Below are positions 1-12,745 of a stretch of 64,000 bases of DNA, one piece after another. The DNA comes from Lonicera japonica (Eukaryota; Streptophyta; Magnoliopsida; Dipsacales; Caprifoliaceae). A model generated the notes under the pieces. It was not told the origin of the DNA. It did not search any database and was given only the letters and a program-made list of their open reading frames with translations. Location of the stretch: assembly GCA_021464415.1 (NCBI GenBank), contig CM038465.1, positions 83,672,919-83,736,918 of the forward strand, read 5' to 3'. Every line of letters starts with the position of its first letter. The stretch's first letter is position 1. The translations under genes and the position numbers were made by a program.

Positions 1-166
1 TAGATTATAGACCCATTTATTTTTTGTTATATATATCTTAACTATGTTTGATGCTTCCATTAACTTTTGTCTGCGTGCAGAATATATAGGGTGACGATAA
101 GAATGCTTCAATTAATTTATGTTTGATGCTTCCAATATGGGTTTGGTTATACAAGACAACACCCAT

Positions 167-199
<33 letters not shown>

Positions 200-3170
200 G
201 TAAAGAAGTAAAGAAGAAGATCATCCATTACCTTCAGGTTGTGTTGAATTGACGATGATAAAAAAAGAGACGACGACGAAGCAAAGAGACGAAGAAAAAG
301 AGGCGACAATGAAAGGAAAAAAAAGTCTGTGTGTTGAATTTGAGAGACAAGGGTGCCTTCAAAAACATGACCTAATTATATAACTTACCTTTTTTTTATA
401 AAAAGGGTGTTTAAATTAAAATATTATGGTGCTTTTACCAGCACCCTTTTAATAATCATCCCTACTATATGAACAAATTCAAAATCACTATCATTCTTTA
501 TTTAAAACTAATGTAAATAAAAACAGGTATCACACATATCCCCAATTTTGGTAATCACAAAAGATCTTTCATTTATTTTAAAAACAATTAAAGTACTAAA
601 AAGAAAACACACATTATAATAATGGTAATTTCAAAATCTATTTTAATTCGGGACGAATAATTAAAAATTAACTATAATTAAATTAAGCACATTATATCCA
701 TGGCAGTTTTATCCCTCCATTTTGAGAGAGAATTTAGCTAAGTATATTAAATAAAGAACACATGCAAATAAAGTAATAATTCATCATTAAAACTATAGTA
801 TTTGAATACAAACTATAAAAAATTAAAAAGCGTCCCTCATTATGATGTTCGAACTGGTATGTACTGCATGGCTTTACATTGTCCACTTCTTCACGTTCAA
901 TATTTTGGTTATACGGCAACTAGTATATGGAGAGATATAATATATAGGGATTTTCTTCATCTAGAACTCTCTAATAATATATATATTCTATGTATTTTAT
1001 CTTTTTTATCTATCTATATCTATACCTATTGTATCTATTAATGATTTTAGGTCTAGATAATGGGTCTATATATAGGAATAAGAGATAGAAGTTTAATAGG
1101 TTTAGGAAATTAGCTAGAATTGGAAATGAAATAATAAAGCGGATTTTAGTATAATATCCCTCTTTTTTTGAATTCAAAAGATTTAATCCACTAAGAGATT
1201 AATTTTAAGTATTAGTCTTCCTTACTATAATTAAATGACAACTCATATTTATACATTTTTTTTGAACTAAAATACCCCTAATCAATCATTTTAATAAACC
1301 CTACAATTATGGTAATTTTTTATTTTTTTTGAAAGATACGATTATGGTAATTGTAATTAGGGAAATAGTTGACTTTTTACTGCCTAACCATTAATGTTGA
1401 CATTTTGGCAAATGAATTTATTGTTATAAATTGTTTTATAATATATATTCGGAAAATAGTTAATTGTTTTAGGATGTCAAGTTAATTTTTTTTCCTGAAA
1501 CGTAATAGTTTTATTATTTAATAATTTTGTACTAAAATGACTTGTGTAGAAGGTGTTCTCTTTTTGATATTTAATACAACTGCTTTAAATTTTGTTGACT
1601 GATAACTTAATAATGTCATAAAATTACAAATTCTGTATGTATGTAAGTTATCTGTATGTAAGTTGGTTATAAGTAATAACCTTAATTATTTTATATTTAT
1701 AGATATAGTGCTTATTTAATGCTTGAAAATAATGAACAACGGTTATTTAGATTGTAATATATATATACATATGTTTTAAGTTATATTTACAATTATATTG
1801 TTAATAGTGATCTATATTTATGATTATAAATGTACAAGATATAAAACAATTTATTATAAAATATATTTATATGTATGTGAAATAATGGCTGTTAAATGAG
1901 CATTGAAACAAATGAATTGAGGTATATGCTAATTCACTTATTTCGCATGTTATATATGTAGATGTAGTAGTCATTCAGTTTTTTGAATAAGTGAATTAAG
2001 GTATATGTTTATGTGTATATTATATATTATTTCCTTTTTTGTACGAGTTGTTTAATAACTGTATTCTTGAGTATATAAGATTATAATGATGATAGATTAC
2101 ATTGGATGTGTCAAAAAATTCAAAGAAAGTGTTATAATTAGTCGATAATACCAATAGTTTTGTGATAATAAAAGAAATATAAAACATTAAATGAATAATA
2201 ACATGCTTAAGGTTAGAATAGGCATGCATCTATTTTGTAATGCGCGAACAATTAACTATTTACAACAACTATCCATCAATTTGTAACTATCTACCTACAC
2301 TACACCTCCATTTGTAATTGTTTTGTAATGCGTGAATAGTGACATGTTCTATATAATAATGAGAATATCAACGGTTTTTGTGATATAATGAAATGTGAAA
2401 CTACATTTGTATATATTTCTAAAGAAAGCTAATGTATATGTCCATTGAATTCGTAACACAAACTTACTAACTAAAATGTTATCAAAACAAGTGCAAACGA
2501 GATATTTGGTTCAGTTCACAAAAACCTGGGTGATTATACAAGAAATATGTTTGGCTTTCAGTAGTTATTGACTTGAAACATGGCTTCTAAATAACGCAAC
2601 GTGGTTGTGCATGAATGAGGAAGATCATTTATATTTGTAACTATAATTACAATTGAAACTTTTCAAATTGTTTTAAAAAATAATAATATTGTAACCATAA
2701 TTACAATGAAAACTTTTCAAACTATTTAAAAAAATACAGTATTTATATAATAATTTAAAAATATATCAATGACAAACAATAATTATGTGACATATAATAA
2801 GGTATTTCCGTTAATTATAGGAAAGTTGAAATATGCATTACCATAAATCAATTAATTTGTTCAAAAAACATGCCATCAATAAACGAAGGGTATTATTATC
2901 CATCAACGTCAAATTGCAAATCGTATACTGAATAAATTGCGGGTTAACTGGTAATTTAGGGATGTAATTCTAAATACTAATCTTGTTGTGTACCAAATCT
3001 TTGAGACTTGAAAAAGTAGGGACTTATTCCTAGTTTTCTATAATTTTTACAAACAGTGGTCAAGGTTGGGTATTTTTCAGTTACATAAAAATCCATTGCA
3101 CTTAGTTACTTGTAAATTATTGTTTTTAAGTTTTACTTCAGTGTGGATGACTTATGTAACAATGTATATT
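1..3170. other. AT-rich intergenic DNA, no gene seen
   Basis: This stretch is strongly AT-rich with short, composition-driven open frames only. It contains a TA dinucleotide microsatellite near 170-198 and many homopolymer A or T runs. I see no splice-linked coding segments and no recognisable transposon ends with a readable target duplication. It is probably eroded intergenic or old repeat sequence. Confidence 0.6.
170..198. repeat. (TA)n microsatellite
   Basis: An uninterrupted alternating TA tract of about 28 bases. Similar TA tracts occur near 26069-26100, 28630-28652, 39213-39232 and 48722-48745. Confidence 0.9.
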
Positions 3171-3180
3171 TATTTATTTA

Positions 3181-4205
3181 GTCAATGATACTAAGACTCC
3201 TCAAACTATGCCTTAAGTTTCAATTTCACTCTTAAACTTTGTTTTGTGTCAATTGAACCCTCAAACTATAATAATTGCACAACGATAGTTCTTCCATCCA
3301 GTTCATTGTTAAAACCAAACGAATTTGAGGGTTTTTTGGCCAAGCAACTTGAACACAAAAAAAAATGTAAAAATAAAATAAGGAGAGAGTGAAACAACCC
3401 TCCCCCACTCTTCCATCCCCAATCTCTTTAACACCCTCTTCCATTTTGATTATCCCCGTCAACAAAAATAATAATTCTTTGCACCCTAAATAAGAGATTT
3501 ATGTACACAGGTGCGCGCGCACACACATATATACACGCATAAATAGTTCATAAATCAGGGTATATTTATGTCTATATGTATGTATATATATGGGTTGCAT
3601 ATATAACATGTTTTAGGGCAAAATCACAACTATCATGATGGAATGCAATCCAAAACAATGATTAGAGCTTTCATTCACATGGGTTCAAGTTGTTAAGCAA
3701 GTTCAGATAATTGTAAATTGATTGTATAACTTAAATTTTTTTTATGCCTATGCAATTTTTTAATATAAATTAATGTTGTTAATTGGTTCCATAAATAAGG
3801 TCAATATGTATATAAATGTTATATATGTACATAGAATCCGGATAGATATATAAGTATGCATAACTGTGAGTTTATATGGAAGAAGATGAGAGAGAAATGC
3901 CTTGATGAAGAAGATGATTACTGTGGTGTGTGGGGTAGTTTTTGTTTATCTCTCTTGGTTTTATTTTTTCCCTTCCTATTTTTCGATTTCTATTTCTTCT
4001 TCCCATTTTCTTTTTCTTTTTTTGTATTTAAATAGGGTAATTGACTAAAATGCCCTTAGATCCATTTGGCATAACATCAAATCTGGATGGAAGGGCCGTT
4101 GTTGCTTAATTATTGTAGTTTGAGGGCTTAATTGACACAAAATCTAGTTTAAGGGCCAAATTGAAACTTGGGCGATTGTTTAAGGGCTGTTGGAATCATT
4201 TACTC
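3181..4205. mobile_element. Mutator-like non-autonomous element, 1025 bp, 10-bp TSD
   Basis: Roughly the first 150 bases (3181 onward) are a degenerate inverted repeat of the last 150 (about 4055-4205). Both contain the shared text tgtgtcaatt and the motif around ccctcaaacta. The element is flanked by identical copies of TATTTATTTA at 3171-3180 and 4206-4215. Long terminal inverted repeats plus a 9-11 bp duplication are typical of Mutator-like elements. The interior has no transposase; it holds a CA/TA microsatellite near 3510-3535 and pyrimidine-rich DNA. The flanking repeat is low-complexity, so the exact duplication length is less certain than the inverted repeats. Confidence 0.8.
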
Positions 4206-4374
4206 TATTTATTTATTTATTATCCGCTTTCATTAACATTTGAATGTGCCATTTTACTTCTCGGGAAAAGTTATCTATTCCCGGCCAGTTTATACAGAAA
4301 ACAACTCCAAACAAAACCCAAGTATTTTGACCCAAAACCTATGCGAATTCTTCAAAAGGAATAAAGGATTACTA

Positions 4375-4790
4375 ACGTAGTTTGGATCCTGGTTGATTAG
4401 GATCAACCGACCCCAACCCTTTCTTATTGAATTTTTGATCCAATCCATAGGTATAAATAGAAAAGGCAAATCCCCTATGATACACTAGATCCAGCTTGGT
4501 TATTGATAGAGTAAATAAATCTACCATTTTTGAAAATCTCTACTGATTCAAAATCATATTTCTATAAGGCTTTTTCCTATTCTTCCTATGTCGTGGGGTT
4601 AAAACCAAAAAAGACTAAATTTGTAGAACCGTTGATAAAAGAAAGGGATGTTGTGTATAAATCACTTGCATATTCTTCTGAATTATATGTATCCGCAGGA
4701 CTAAATTGGAAAACCCGCAAGGATATGCAAGAACAAAGAAAATGTTTCTCTGTTCATCTTTGGATTTCTATCTAATGTCCCAGGACGTGA
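4375..4790 (+). pseudogene. Probable nuclear insertion of plastid DNA (rpoB-like fragment)
   Basis: An 81-codon open frame at 4530-4775 contains residues such as [27 protein letters not shown] and DMQEQ. I recognise these as close to an N-terminal stretch of the plastid RNA polymerase beta subunit (rpoB). The frame then departs from rpoB and stops. The flanking text at 4375-4530 and 4775-4830 has less extreme base composition than the surrounding DNA and may be plastid-derived too, but I cannot place it. This is consistent with a decayed plastid insertion, not a functional gene. Recognition is from memory of the protein family, not from an alignment. Confidence 0.6.
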
Positions 4791-5505
4791 TCCTGGATGT
4801 GAAGAATAAAAAGGGTTTTCGTTTCTGCCTTAAGAGACTTTATGAGCAGAGAAGCTTCCGAATTACATGAATTTAGCTAATAGCTTTAATTGGTGGTTGG
4901 CAGTTAAGCCTATAATAATAGAGAAACGGTCATTCATTATCCTAATTTAGTGATTGAAGTATATATCAATTGTCCCTGCAGGTATGCAACAATATGTAAA
5001 GGGGGTTCAAATCATATCTGATTAATATGTGCTAAACCTTTGAAAATTGTTGACTGGGATTCATCAGCGTTATGCCAGCTAAAGAAAACAGGGGAAGCAT
5101 GCATAACTACCACTAAACTAGGCAGGATTTAAAGCTGAGAAAGCTACCTGGGCATGTTTCAATGAAAATTACATGCAAAAGCTCCAACGCTGTGCCACCT
5201 TATCTCTCAATTAGATAATAATTAATCATGATATTTATCACCCGAATGCCCGAACAATTGACAACACAAAAACATTTACCTAGACGCTACTGAGTAATGC
5301 AAAAATTTACAGGACAATTATATAAACTACTTTATCATAACAAGACAAGACATTCGCCTTTAGATTACTAATCAACAACCTTTCTTTACATCATCAGTAA
5401 AAGGTAGTTCACTCAAATTCATTATGTTTTATTGTAAAGACACAGAACCACAAGCAAACAGCAAAAGAAGATGGCATTTATGTTAAAAAAAAAGGACTTA
5501 TCATT
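4791..5505. other. Intergenic and 3' flank of the LITAF gene
   Basis: No open frame of note. The right part (about 5300-5505) lies just downstream of the minus-strand LITAF gene stop codon and probably includes its 3' UTR. No repeat ends are recognised. Confidence 0.5.
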
Positions 5506-7779
5506 TCAAGCAGGTAATGCAAAACTCTGCTGTACCCAACGCGGAGGATCCATCACTGCACAAGGATCGGACTTCTTGTAATCAGCAACCTATAGCAGAA
5601 AGGGGATGATTACAATATTGTCAAAAAGTTAATAAAGAGGACAATTAAATAAGGAACCTGGGCAAAGATTGAACACGTGCAGGAATAAGGCTAGACCTTC
5701 TCATTGCAGCTGGGACAGTAGTGATATTTATGCCAGAGGCAATCCATTGAAGGACAGAGAAAGCATATTCCTAGCATCATGGGCATCATGCAGCCAATAA
5801 CAGCTGCCAGGCTTGGTTTTGATCTATTTTCAATATGAAACCTTGTATTACTATTAGTCAAGGGAAAAGAAGAGAAGAAAAAACTTAACAGCCACAACCA
5901 GATAACAGCAGAAGAAGAGTGAGATATTGTTCAACTAGGCGATTGTATCCTACCTTCTATTTTCTTATTATAATTAGATAAATATAAATGCTATATCCAT
6001 GTTTTAAGTTTTAGGTGATATTGATTGGCAATGCACTGATAGTAGTATAAATTTATATTTATATCTGACAAAGAAGTTGGTGTACAATAAAAACATAGCA
6101 TAAGACAAATATGCCTGTTTAAGACGCTGTGTATGATAAGTTTACAAGCGTGTAGTGCCGCCTGGTACATGTTCAAGAAATGGGTTGGGGACGCAAAAGT
6201 TTACGATTAAATGCTACAATTTTTTTAGAGTAAATACCATCAGTGGCCACTCAACTATTGGCAAATTCTACTGGTAGTCACCATACTTTATTTTGTTACA
6301 AACGCATCATTAAACTTTTAAAACATATCACCATTGGCCACTCCGTCAAATCCCACCGTTAGTTTTTGGCGGGAATCGTTATTACTTGAAATGTTAAGGG
6401 TATTTTGGTCTTTTTCCTTTTTTTTTCTCTTTTCTTTTTTCCCTTTTCTTTTCTTTTCTTTTCTTTCTTCTTCCTTCTGCCATTACCTTCTTCGCCATTC
6501 TTCTTCTCTACCAATGGCCTCTTTGACAAAATCAAAGAACAACAAAATACACCAAATCAAATCAATTGCCTAAATTAATCATCAAATCAAATGGCAATTT
6601 CTTAAACAAGTATAAAAATTGAAGAAGAAATCAGAAGTCGGAGGAAGAAGAAATGGGAAGCAAAAGTTCGGAGGAAGAAGAAATGGGAAGCAGAAATTCA
6701 GAGGAAGAAGAAAGGGGAAGGAAGAAATTTGGAGGAAGAAGAAGAAGAAGAAGAAATTCACACCCGAATTTCAGTCTTTTTCCCTCTCTTTTTTCCCATG
6801 TTATTTTTCTTTCTTCTTCTTCTTCCGCCGAAGAAGAACGGAGTGGCCAATGGTGATACGTTTTAAAAGTTTAATGATGCGTTTGTAACAAAATAAAGTA
6901 TGGTGATTACTGGTAGAATTTGCCAATAGTTGAGTGGTCACTGATGATATTTACTCATTTTTTTATGTGGTGTGCTTGAAGGTTTTGCCTCCTGCAAAAT
7001 AATAATGTACTAGAGAGTTTGAGAGAGGCTTTGTGCTGCCTCTCCATTATCGGATTCCTGCATGGATGTGTCACCAGGAACATTATATTACATATGGTAA
7101 GTGTAAGTGTAAGTGAAACCTTTTTACACAACAAAACATGGCATGGGAAGATGAAAGAAACATTAAAAAAAAAATACATTTGATTGTTAGTACACTTTGT
7201 AGCAATTCTAATCTGTTCAGCTATCTTGCCCAATCAATGATGGTCTTGGTAGGTTATTTTGTTCATCCCTGATATGGCTACACCATTTTAGTCATAACTG
7301 GTGCTGTGATGCGTAAGATTGCAATTTTATTTATTTATTTTTTTGTCAGCAAAGTCTGAAATCCGTAAATGGGTGGAGGCAAAATCGAGAGGTTAATAGA
7401 ATAGAGAGGTGGGCGAATGAATAAACATTATTATGTTAAATAAATAAAATAGGTAGAAGAAAAAGGCATGTAGGTAGGTATGAATTAAGTACCGGACGGT
7501 GGTGAGACCAGAATTACCACAGAAAAGGCAATTGAAAGGAGCAGGAGAGTCTCTGTAAATCGTCTGTTGAATCGGAATCCCTTTTGGATCGCCCATGACT
7601 GCGTTGGGAGGGATCGCACCCGCTTGATACGGATTCTGTCCCACGTAGTACTGCTGCTGCTGATGATGATGGTACTGGGGCTGGGGGTAGGGGTAGGGTT
7701 GGACCATAGGTGGAGGGGGCTGCTGCTGCTGCTGATTGTAGGGGATCCCCATCACCGGTTCCTGGACATTCTTCGACAT
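5506..7779 (-). CDS. LITAF-domain protein (GILP-like), three exons, 165 aa
   Basis: On the minus strand exon 1 is 7779-7493, exon 2 is 5823-5697 and exon 3 is 5589-5506, ending in TGA. All introns are GT-AG and the phases join exactly (287+127+84 nt; 165 aa). The N-terminus is rich in proline, glutamine, tyrosine and histidine. The C-terminal half is a LITAF domain: a first zinc knuckle CLFC (about residue 83), a hydrophobic membrane-associated segment with CMMPMMLGICFLCPS, and a second cysteine knuckle in HKYHYCPSC. LITAF proteins are monotopic zinc-binding proteins of endosomal or plasma membranes; the closest plant relative I know is the Arabidopsis GSH-induced LITAF protein, linked to control of hypersensitive cell death. 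Length matches that family. Intron 1 (about 1.67 kb) carries a Mutator-like MITE. The gene looks intact. Confidence 0.9.
6228..6956. mobile_element. Mutator-like MITE in LITAF intron 1, 729 bp, 9-bp TSD
   Basis: The ends are long inverted repeats of about 120 bp, starting GAGTAAATACCATCAGTGG on the left and, read from the other strand, GAGTAAATATCATCAGTGA on the right. Identical copies of ATTTTTTTA flank it (6219-6227 and 6957-6965). A 9-bp duplication with long terminal repeats fits a non-autonomous Mutator-like element. The interior is a pyrimidine-rich half followed by a GAA-rich purine half and encodes no transposase. It sits inside the first intron of the LITAF-domain gene. Confidence 0.9.
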
Positions 7780-9531
7780 TCTTTCTTTCTTTTCTTGTAA
7801 AACGCAGAAAGAAGAAGAAAACTCTTCGGTCTTCTTTCTTTATTTCTCTGTAATAATAAGTCTTACGATGATGTACCAAAGGGAAGGGGAGGATTGAGAG
7901 AGATTATTATTATTATTATTAATCTAATAATAATCGAATTTTCAAACCAATACCAGCCCGCACCACATCCGTTATTACAATACAACCACCCCCCCCCCCG
8001 CCCAAAAAAAAAAAAAACCCACACAAAAATAAATGAATGAATTCATATTACTTTGCCATTACTGTGCAACTACAAGGTTGGATTTAAAAAAATTTCATTA
8101 TTTTTAGGATCTGACCTGCAATTAATATTACAAAGAAAAAGTAGAATATGAAAAATAAAAAATAAAAAATGCCTTTAAAATTTTATATACTATAAGTTTG
8201 GCATTGAAATTAACTATTTAAATCTAACAAAAATATATCTCCATCATATTTACTGTACTAAAAATTTGTATCATAAATTATCAGTTGACGATATTTGTTG
8301 TCACGGTTAGTAGATACAACATATATCTTCCTCTCTCATTACATGATTATAGAAAACCAAACACATGATAAGAAAGATAGCCTTTGTTTATTTTTATATT
8401 GCAGTCCACCCTCAAAACGAGATCTATGTTCGTAGTACAAGGTAATATAAAATCCCAATATGAACCAAGCTATGAATGCATTATAGTTCCAAAAGGAATT
8501 TAGGCAATGGCGAAGGCAAGATTTTAACTTGGTGGAGGCTTGATTACTTTTCTAATAAGCTATGTAGCTGTAGTAGATTTGACTAAAGACGGCCAAATGA
8601 TCCAAGGATCAATATATAGATTTTCCGAACCCCACCCCCACCCACCATCTAATACCTTTCATTAAAAGATCTCGACCCAACAAAATACTATGCCACATGT
8701 AGGAAGGATTAAGACTAAATCTGGGCACTCAAAAAATCAACATTTATGTAATATTTGCCCTTTAACACATGGCTTAATAAAGAATTTGGGCTCATAACAA
8801 GCCTCTAAGCATGCTTAACCAACAAAGGTTGATTAAATTCTGTAAAAAGCCATTCCACCCTCTTCTTTACTATTGCATAACTCTTCCTAGCTAATCTAAT
8901 GAAGTTTTTCATTTTCCACCACCAAAATTTAGCTATTCATAAACCAAATCCGGAATCTTGGAAATACTCATATAATACGACAAAAGAGCTTGAATAATAT
9001 ATTTCAGTTGGATCTCTTTACCACCTTTAGAGAACAAGTTATCCTTCCAACTTCGCAATTCGACTAGACACATTTGGGTATCCCCATAAGGTAAGTTTAA
9101 AGCAACTTCAACAGAATAATGATTGAAAAACAGCAAAGAGATTTAGATTTTTGTTATATGGTACGTTATTATGGTAGTGCTTATGCTATTCCGGTGGTAC
9201 GCCATCCTCTATGTGTTTGTTTGATCTCTTAATTTAAAGGCAATTAACAAAGATAATACAAGCTTCTAACTCTTTTTTTTATTGCCAATAACCTATAAAT
9301 CAGGACCTTTTGTCGGCCTTCCCTTTTCTATTTATATGTATAGAATTAGGATTATAATACTCTATTAGGGTCAACAATAAAATAACTATAAAGGACAAAA
9401 CTTATGTATCACTCCAACATTACACTTTATAGGTATCCTAAAATAGTACAAGTTATAGGTGTCTTATGCTCATGTATGGAGAAGACCGTATCGACGTAAT
9501 TACATAATCACAACCACATCGGCATTTTAGT
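7780..9531. other. LITAF gene upstream region and gene-free DNA
   Basis: The first 200-300 bases upstream of the minus-strand LITAF start hold CT/GA-rich sequence and a TTA repeat (about 7904-7920), as expected of a 5' leader or promoter. An 11-base C run lies at 7989-7999. The remainder is AT-rich with no gene or repeat boundary recognised. Confidence 0.45.
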
Positions 9532-9539
9532 GATGTCAT

Positions 9540-9605
9540 GTAGCTTAATTGGCTAAGCATATACATGGCAATGACAATGTATTAGGCTATAAATTCATAT
9601 TCCCT
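9540..9605 (+). repeat. tRNA-like / SINE-like fragment
   Basis: The text TAGCTTAATTGG followed by CTAAGC matches the internal A-box promoter pattern of tRNA-derived sequences. A weak B-box-like segment follows near 9582-9600. There is no closed cloverleaf that I can draw, so this is a possible degenerate SINE head, not a tRNA gene. Confidence 0.3.
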
Positions 9606-10240
9606 TATTTAAAATTAGCTATATACTCATTGTATAAGTCAAACTAGTTTGACTTTTCATACCCAACTGGTCAAACTGGCCTAAACCATAGTCATTAATT
9701 TTAGGCTCCCCTTAATTCCCCCCCCCCCCTGAAGTATGTGAGCTCGGCCAACTAGTTGAGCTTGGATGCTTGGACCTTTTTGAATGTAGCTTATATTCGG
9801 CTACTTCTTCTATACTTGGTGAAAATATTGTTTCCATCCTTGTACATAAGTCTTGGCTTTTATGAAAAGCTTTATTTTACGGATAGGGTAGTGCCACATG
9901 TTGCAAATCCACTGGTCGGTCTGTTGTTTTTTAGTTTTAGCAGGAAAATAGTTGTCACTTTACATTTTTGCATTAAATGCAAAGTGATAATGAGGCAGCG
10001 GTTCCCGAGGAGAAACACCATTTGAAAGGAGAGAGGGTATAAAAACCCTAGACTTCCCATTACCACTCTTCTCTTTTCTTTGTTGTCGTCTTCTCCCTCT
10101 GTCTTCTACTTATAAGAAATTTCTTCATCTTCGTAACTGGAATCTAGTCATTCTCTCTACTACTTAGGATTCTAGTGTTAATTAATTTGCTTCCACACCC
10201 GCACCCCAGTTTTTTTTTATTTTTAAAATTTTAATTTAAT
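9606..10240. promoter_or_regulatory. Possible orphan promoter with TATA box at 10038
   Basis: TATAAAAA at about 10038 is followed at once by the telo-box-like AAACCCTAG and then about 100 bases of pyrimidine-rich, UTR-like sequence. This arrangement resembles plant housekeeping promoters or retroelement LTR promoters. No coding exon is found downstream before 13 kb, so it may be a promoter fragment or part of an unrecognised LTR. A 12-base C run lies at 9718-9729. Confidence 0.3.
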
Positions 10241-10436
10241 TAAACAAGGACACATGGGGAGAGGATGAAATACTTAATGGACCTTAAAAGTCTTAATAAG
10301 ACATGAGCAGTATGGATTATTACAAAATATAATATAATTAAACAATGAGACAAGGGCAGAGGATGAAATATATAATGGACCTTGGAAGTCTTAATAAAAA
10401 ATGAGCATTATGGATTATTAAAAAATATAATACAAA
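10241..10436. repeat. Direct tandem duplication, 98-bp unit, two copies
   Basis: The units 10241-10338 and 10339-10436 align along their length. Shared landmarks are GAGGATGAAATA, TAATGGACCTT, AGTCTTAATAA and TATGGATTATTA. The copies differ at scattered positions, so the duplication is not recent. No open frame spans it. Confidence 0.8.
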
Positions 10437-12513
10437 TAAATTTTAAGATTTCAAAATATGAATGGAATAGTGTTTGAATTTAAGTTAGTAAAACAAAAAA
10501 TGAATTAAAAACAATTATAATGACAAAAGGAAATAAAATAATGAGATAGACGAAAATAAAATGAATTTTGACTTTATTATAATCCTTTCAAGATCCTTAA
10601 ACTAAACTAGAATGAGAAAAGTGAGAAAATTTTATTTATGAGATTTAATATTTACTTAAGAAAAATGCGAAAAATCATTTTGATTTTATTAGTGTAAATA
10701 ATGCAGTATTTTGAAACTTACAAAAACTTTGGCATAAACTAAAATTGCTTTGACATTAACCTCCAAAGATGTTTTAATAATTTTATTAAAAGTTTTATTC
10801 CTCCCTTGCTCACTAGTTTGAAAAGTGCTTCCTTTATTTACGCGTTTACTCATAATAAATCAAAAGTACCATATAAAATGGCATTTAATGATGTGTACAT
10901 TTCAGTAAACTTATTTAACTATTCATTTAATTTGATTTTATAACATTTTGGTTTACATGAGTCATGACACGAATCTTTTTGAGACGGACAGCCACAACAC
11001 AAGATGTATAGAGGTGGTTCAACCTTATTGGGTGTCTTATTCCACCCATGTTGAATGACCTAGGGCTCTGAGGAATTTTTGTATTATAGTAATGTTACAA
11101 AGGGAAGTAAATACAATCATCAATTAATTTGGACTGGTTTTTGACCCAAAGTGAATGTGGATGGCTGTGAGACAATGAATGCACGATCCAACATTCTTTA
11201 CCGACTAGCCCACTAAGACTTTCTTCATTTTCTTCTTTTTTACTTTTTTTGTATATATGGGGCTGAAGCATGTTCAATCCCTTCAACCAGGGCTGCGGAT
11301 ACATGTTATCCTCTACTACAGTGGGTAAGACATATGCTTTGCATTTGAGTTTTATTTGATCTTTACTCCAACCACATTGTTGTCGTGGTTGAATTACATT
11401 TAATGCTAGCATGGTGTTATGCTAACAACAAGAGTAGCCTGTTGTCAAAAAATGCTAATGAATCTAACTACTTTGCTACACCACCTTTTAGTAGGCCTCC
11501 TGGAGCCCTGGAATATTGTTTTCACAATTTTTGTTAGTTTTTATGAGTGTTTGAGAGTCGAGAATGTAGGACCATATGCCTACATTTCTCTTACACAAGC
11601 CTGCCAGGTCACTAGTGGGGCCTACAAACTTTATCCTATCCCATTAGCATTATATAATGATAATGTTTACTTTAAGAATGATGAATGGCACGGACATATA
11701 CTAGTTTTTAACTAAAAAGGTGACGTACACCCCCTTTAACCTCCATCATCTTCACCAACATTCCATCCATCCTTTACCCCAACCCTAGCACCCACCTAAA
11801 AGCCAGCAATATTCTAAGCAGATTTTTCTTTCTCATTTTTACTTTAATGTAAAAAGAGCAAGTATCCTTCATAAACATACCATACGTTTACAAAATGGTA
11901 TAATTTTTTACCTAAAAATATAATTATTTGTTCAATTATGTATTACTTAACAACATAGATTACTTTGCCGATTATGGCTAATCAAGGTTCTCTGATGGTG
12001 GTTTGAATATATGTCACGCCCCCAAATTCGGACCCACACATACGAGCCCCAATCTAAAGTCTTGAATTTGAACAGTCAATTAACAAACAAAAAGTAAGAA
12101 TCTTTATCTAAAAGAAAATCTCAAAAAAATTGAAAATTAACAAAATCTAAAACTTACAAAATAAAGTACAAAAGTAAGTTTAAAAAAATAAAACAAATTC
12201 TTCTAGACTTCTAATAGCTCAAACAACTAATCATTAACACACCCTCATACCCTAATTTATAGTGAATCATTAATTTGAAAATATTAAATAATGAAACGAG
12301 CTCAACAGCCCAGTAAATAATCAAACATAAGGCGAATGAAAAACGATAAAGCATAGGCACAACCTTTTAATTAAAAATAGATTCCAAGATAAGGTATCAA
12401 AATAATTTTCCATTGTCTAAATAAAAAATAAATTAAAATAGAACAATGCAATTTCACAATTTTCAAGTGTATGTTCATGTTTCGAGCAGATTCAATGCAC
12501 TAGAGTACCATTA
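10437..12513. other. Gene-free AT-rich DNA
   Basis: Only short open frames with no recognisable product occur here. A possible retroelement LTR edge (text TGTCACGCCCCC) appears near 12014, but no matching second end was found. Confidence 0.45.
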
Positions 12514-12745
12514 GGCTGCGTTTGACAGACATGATAAGAGGGTGGGATATGATAACTTTATTCTATCCCATGTTTGGTGTTTGTCGGGATTGGATATTCG
12601 AGCGGATTATTTATCCCACTAAAGTTCTTATCCCACCGAGAGAGGGATTAACAAATTTCACTTAAGAGGTGAGATTGTTTTATCCTGTCCGGATGGGATT
12701 AAATAATCCTATCTGACTTTCTAATCCGGTTCGTCAGACACGCCC
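12514..12745. mobile_element. PIF/Harbinger-like MITE, 232 bp, TTA TSD
   Basis: The left end begins GGCTGCGTTTGACAG and the right end, read on the opposite strand, begins GGGCGTGTCTGACG. These form a degenerate terminal inverted repeat. TTA lies at both flanks (12511-12513 and 12746-12748). The interior is rich in TTATCCCA and TGGGATA segments. A 3-bp TTA duplication with a short GGG-starting inverted repeat fits a Tourist-type (PIF/Harbinger) MITE. Confidence 0.7.

Noticed and set aside
6619..6888. Arg/Lys/Glu-rich frames in GAA-rich DNA
   Set aside because: They lie entirely inside the Mutator-like MITE and reflect its purine-rich interior.
12014..12070. LTR-like edge TGTCACGCCCCC
   Set aside because: No partner end, target duplication or coding region was found.
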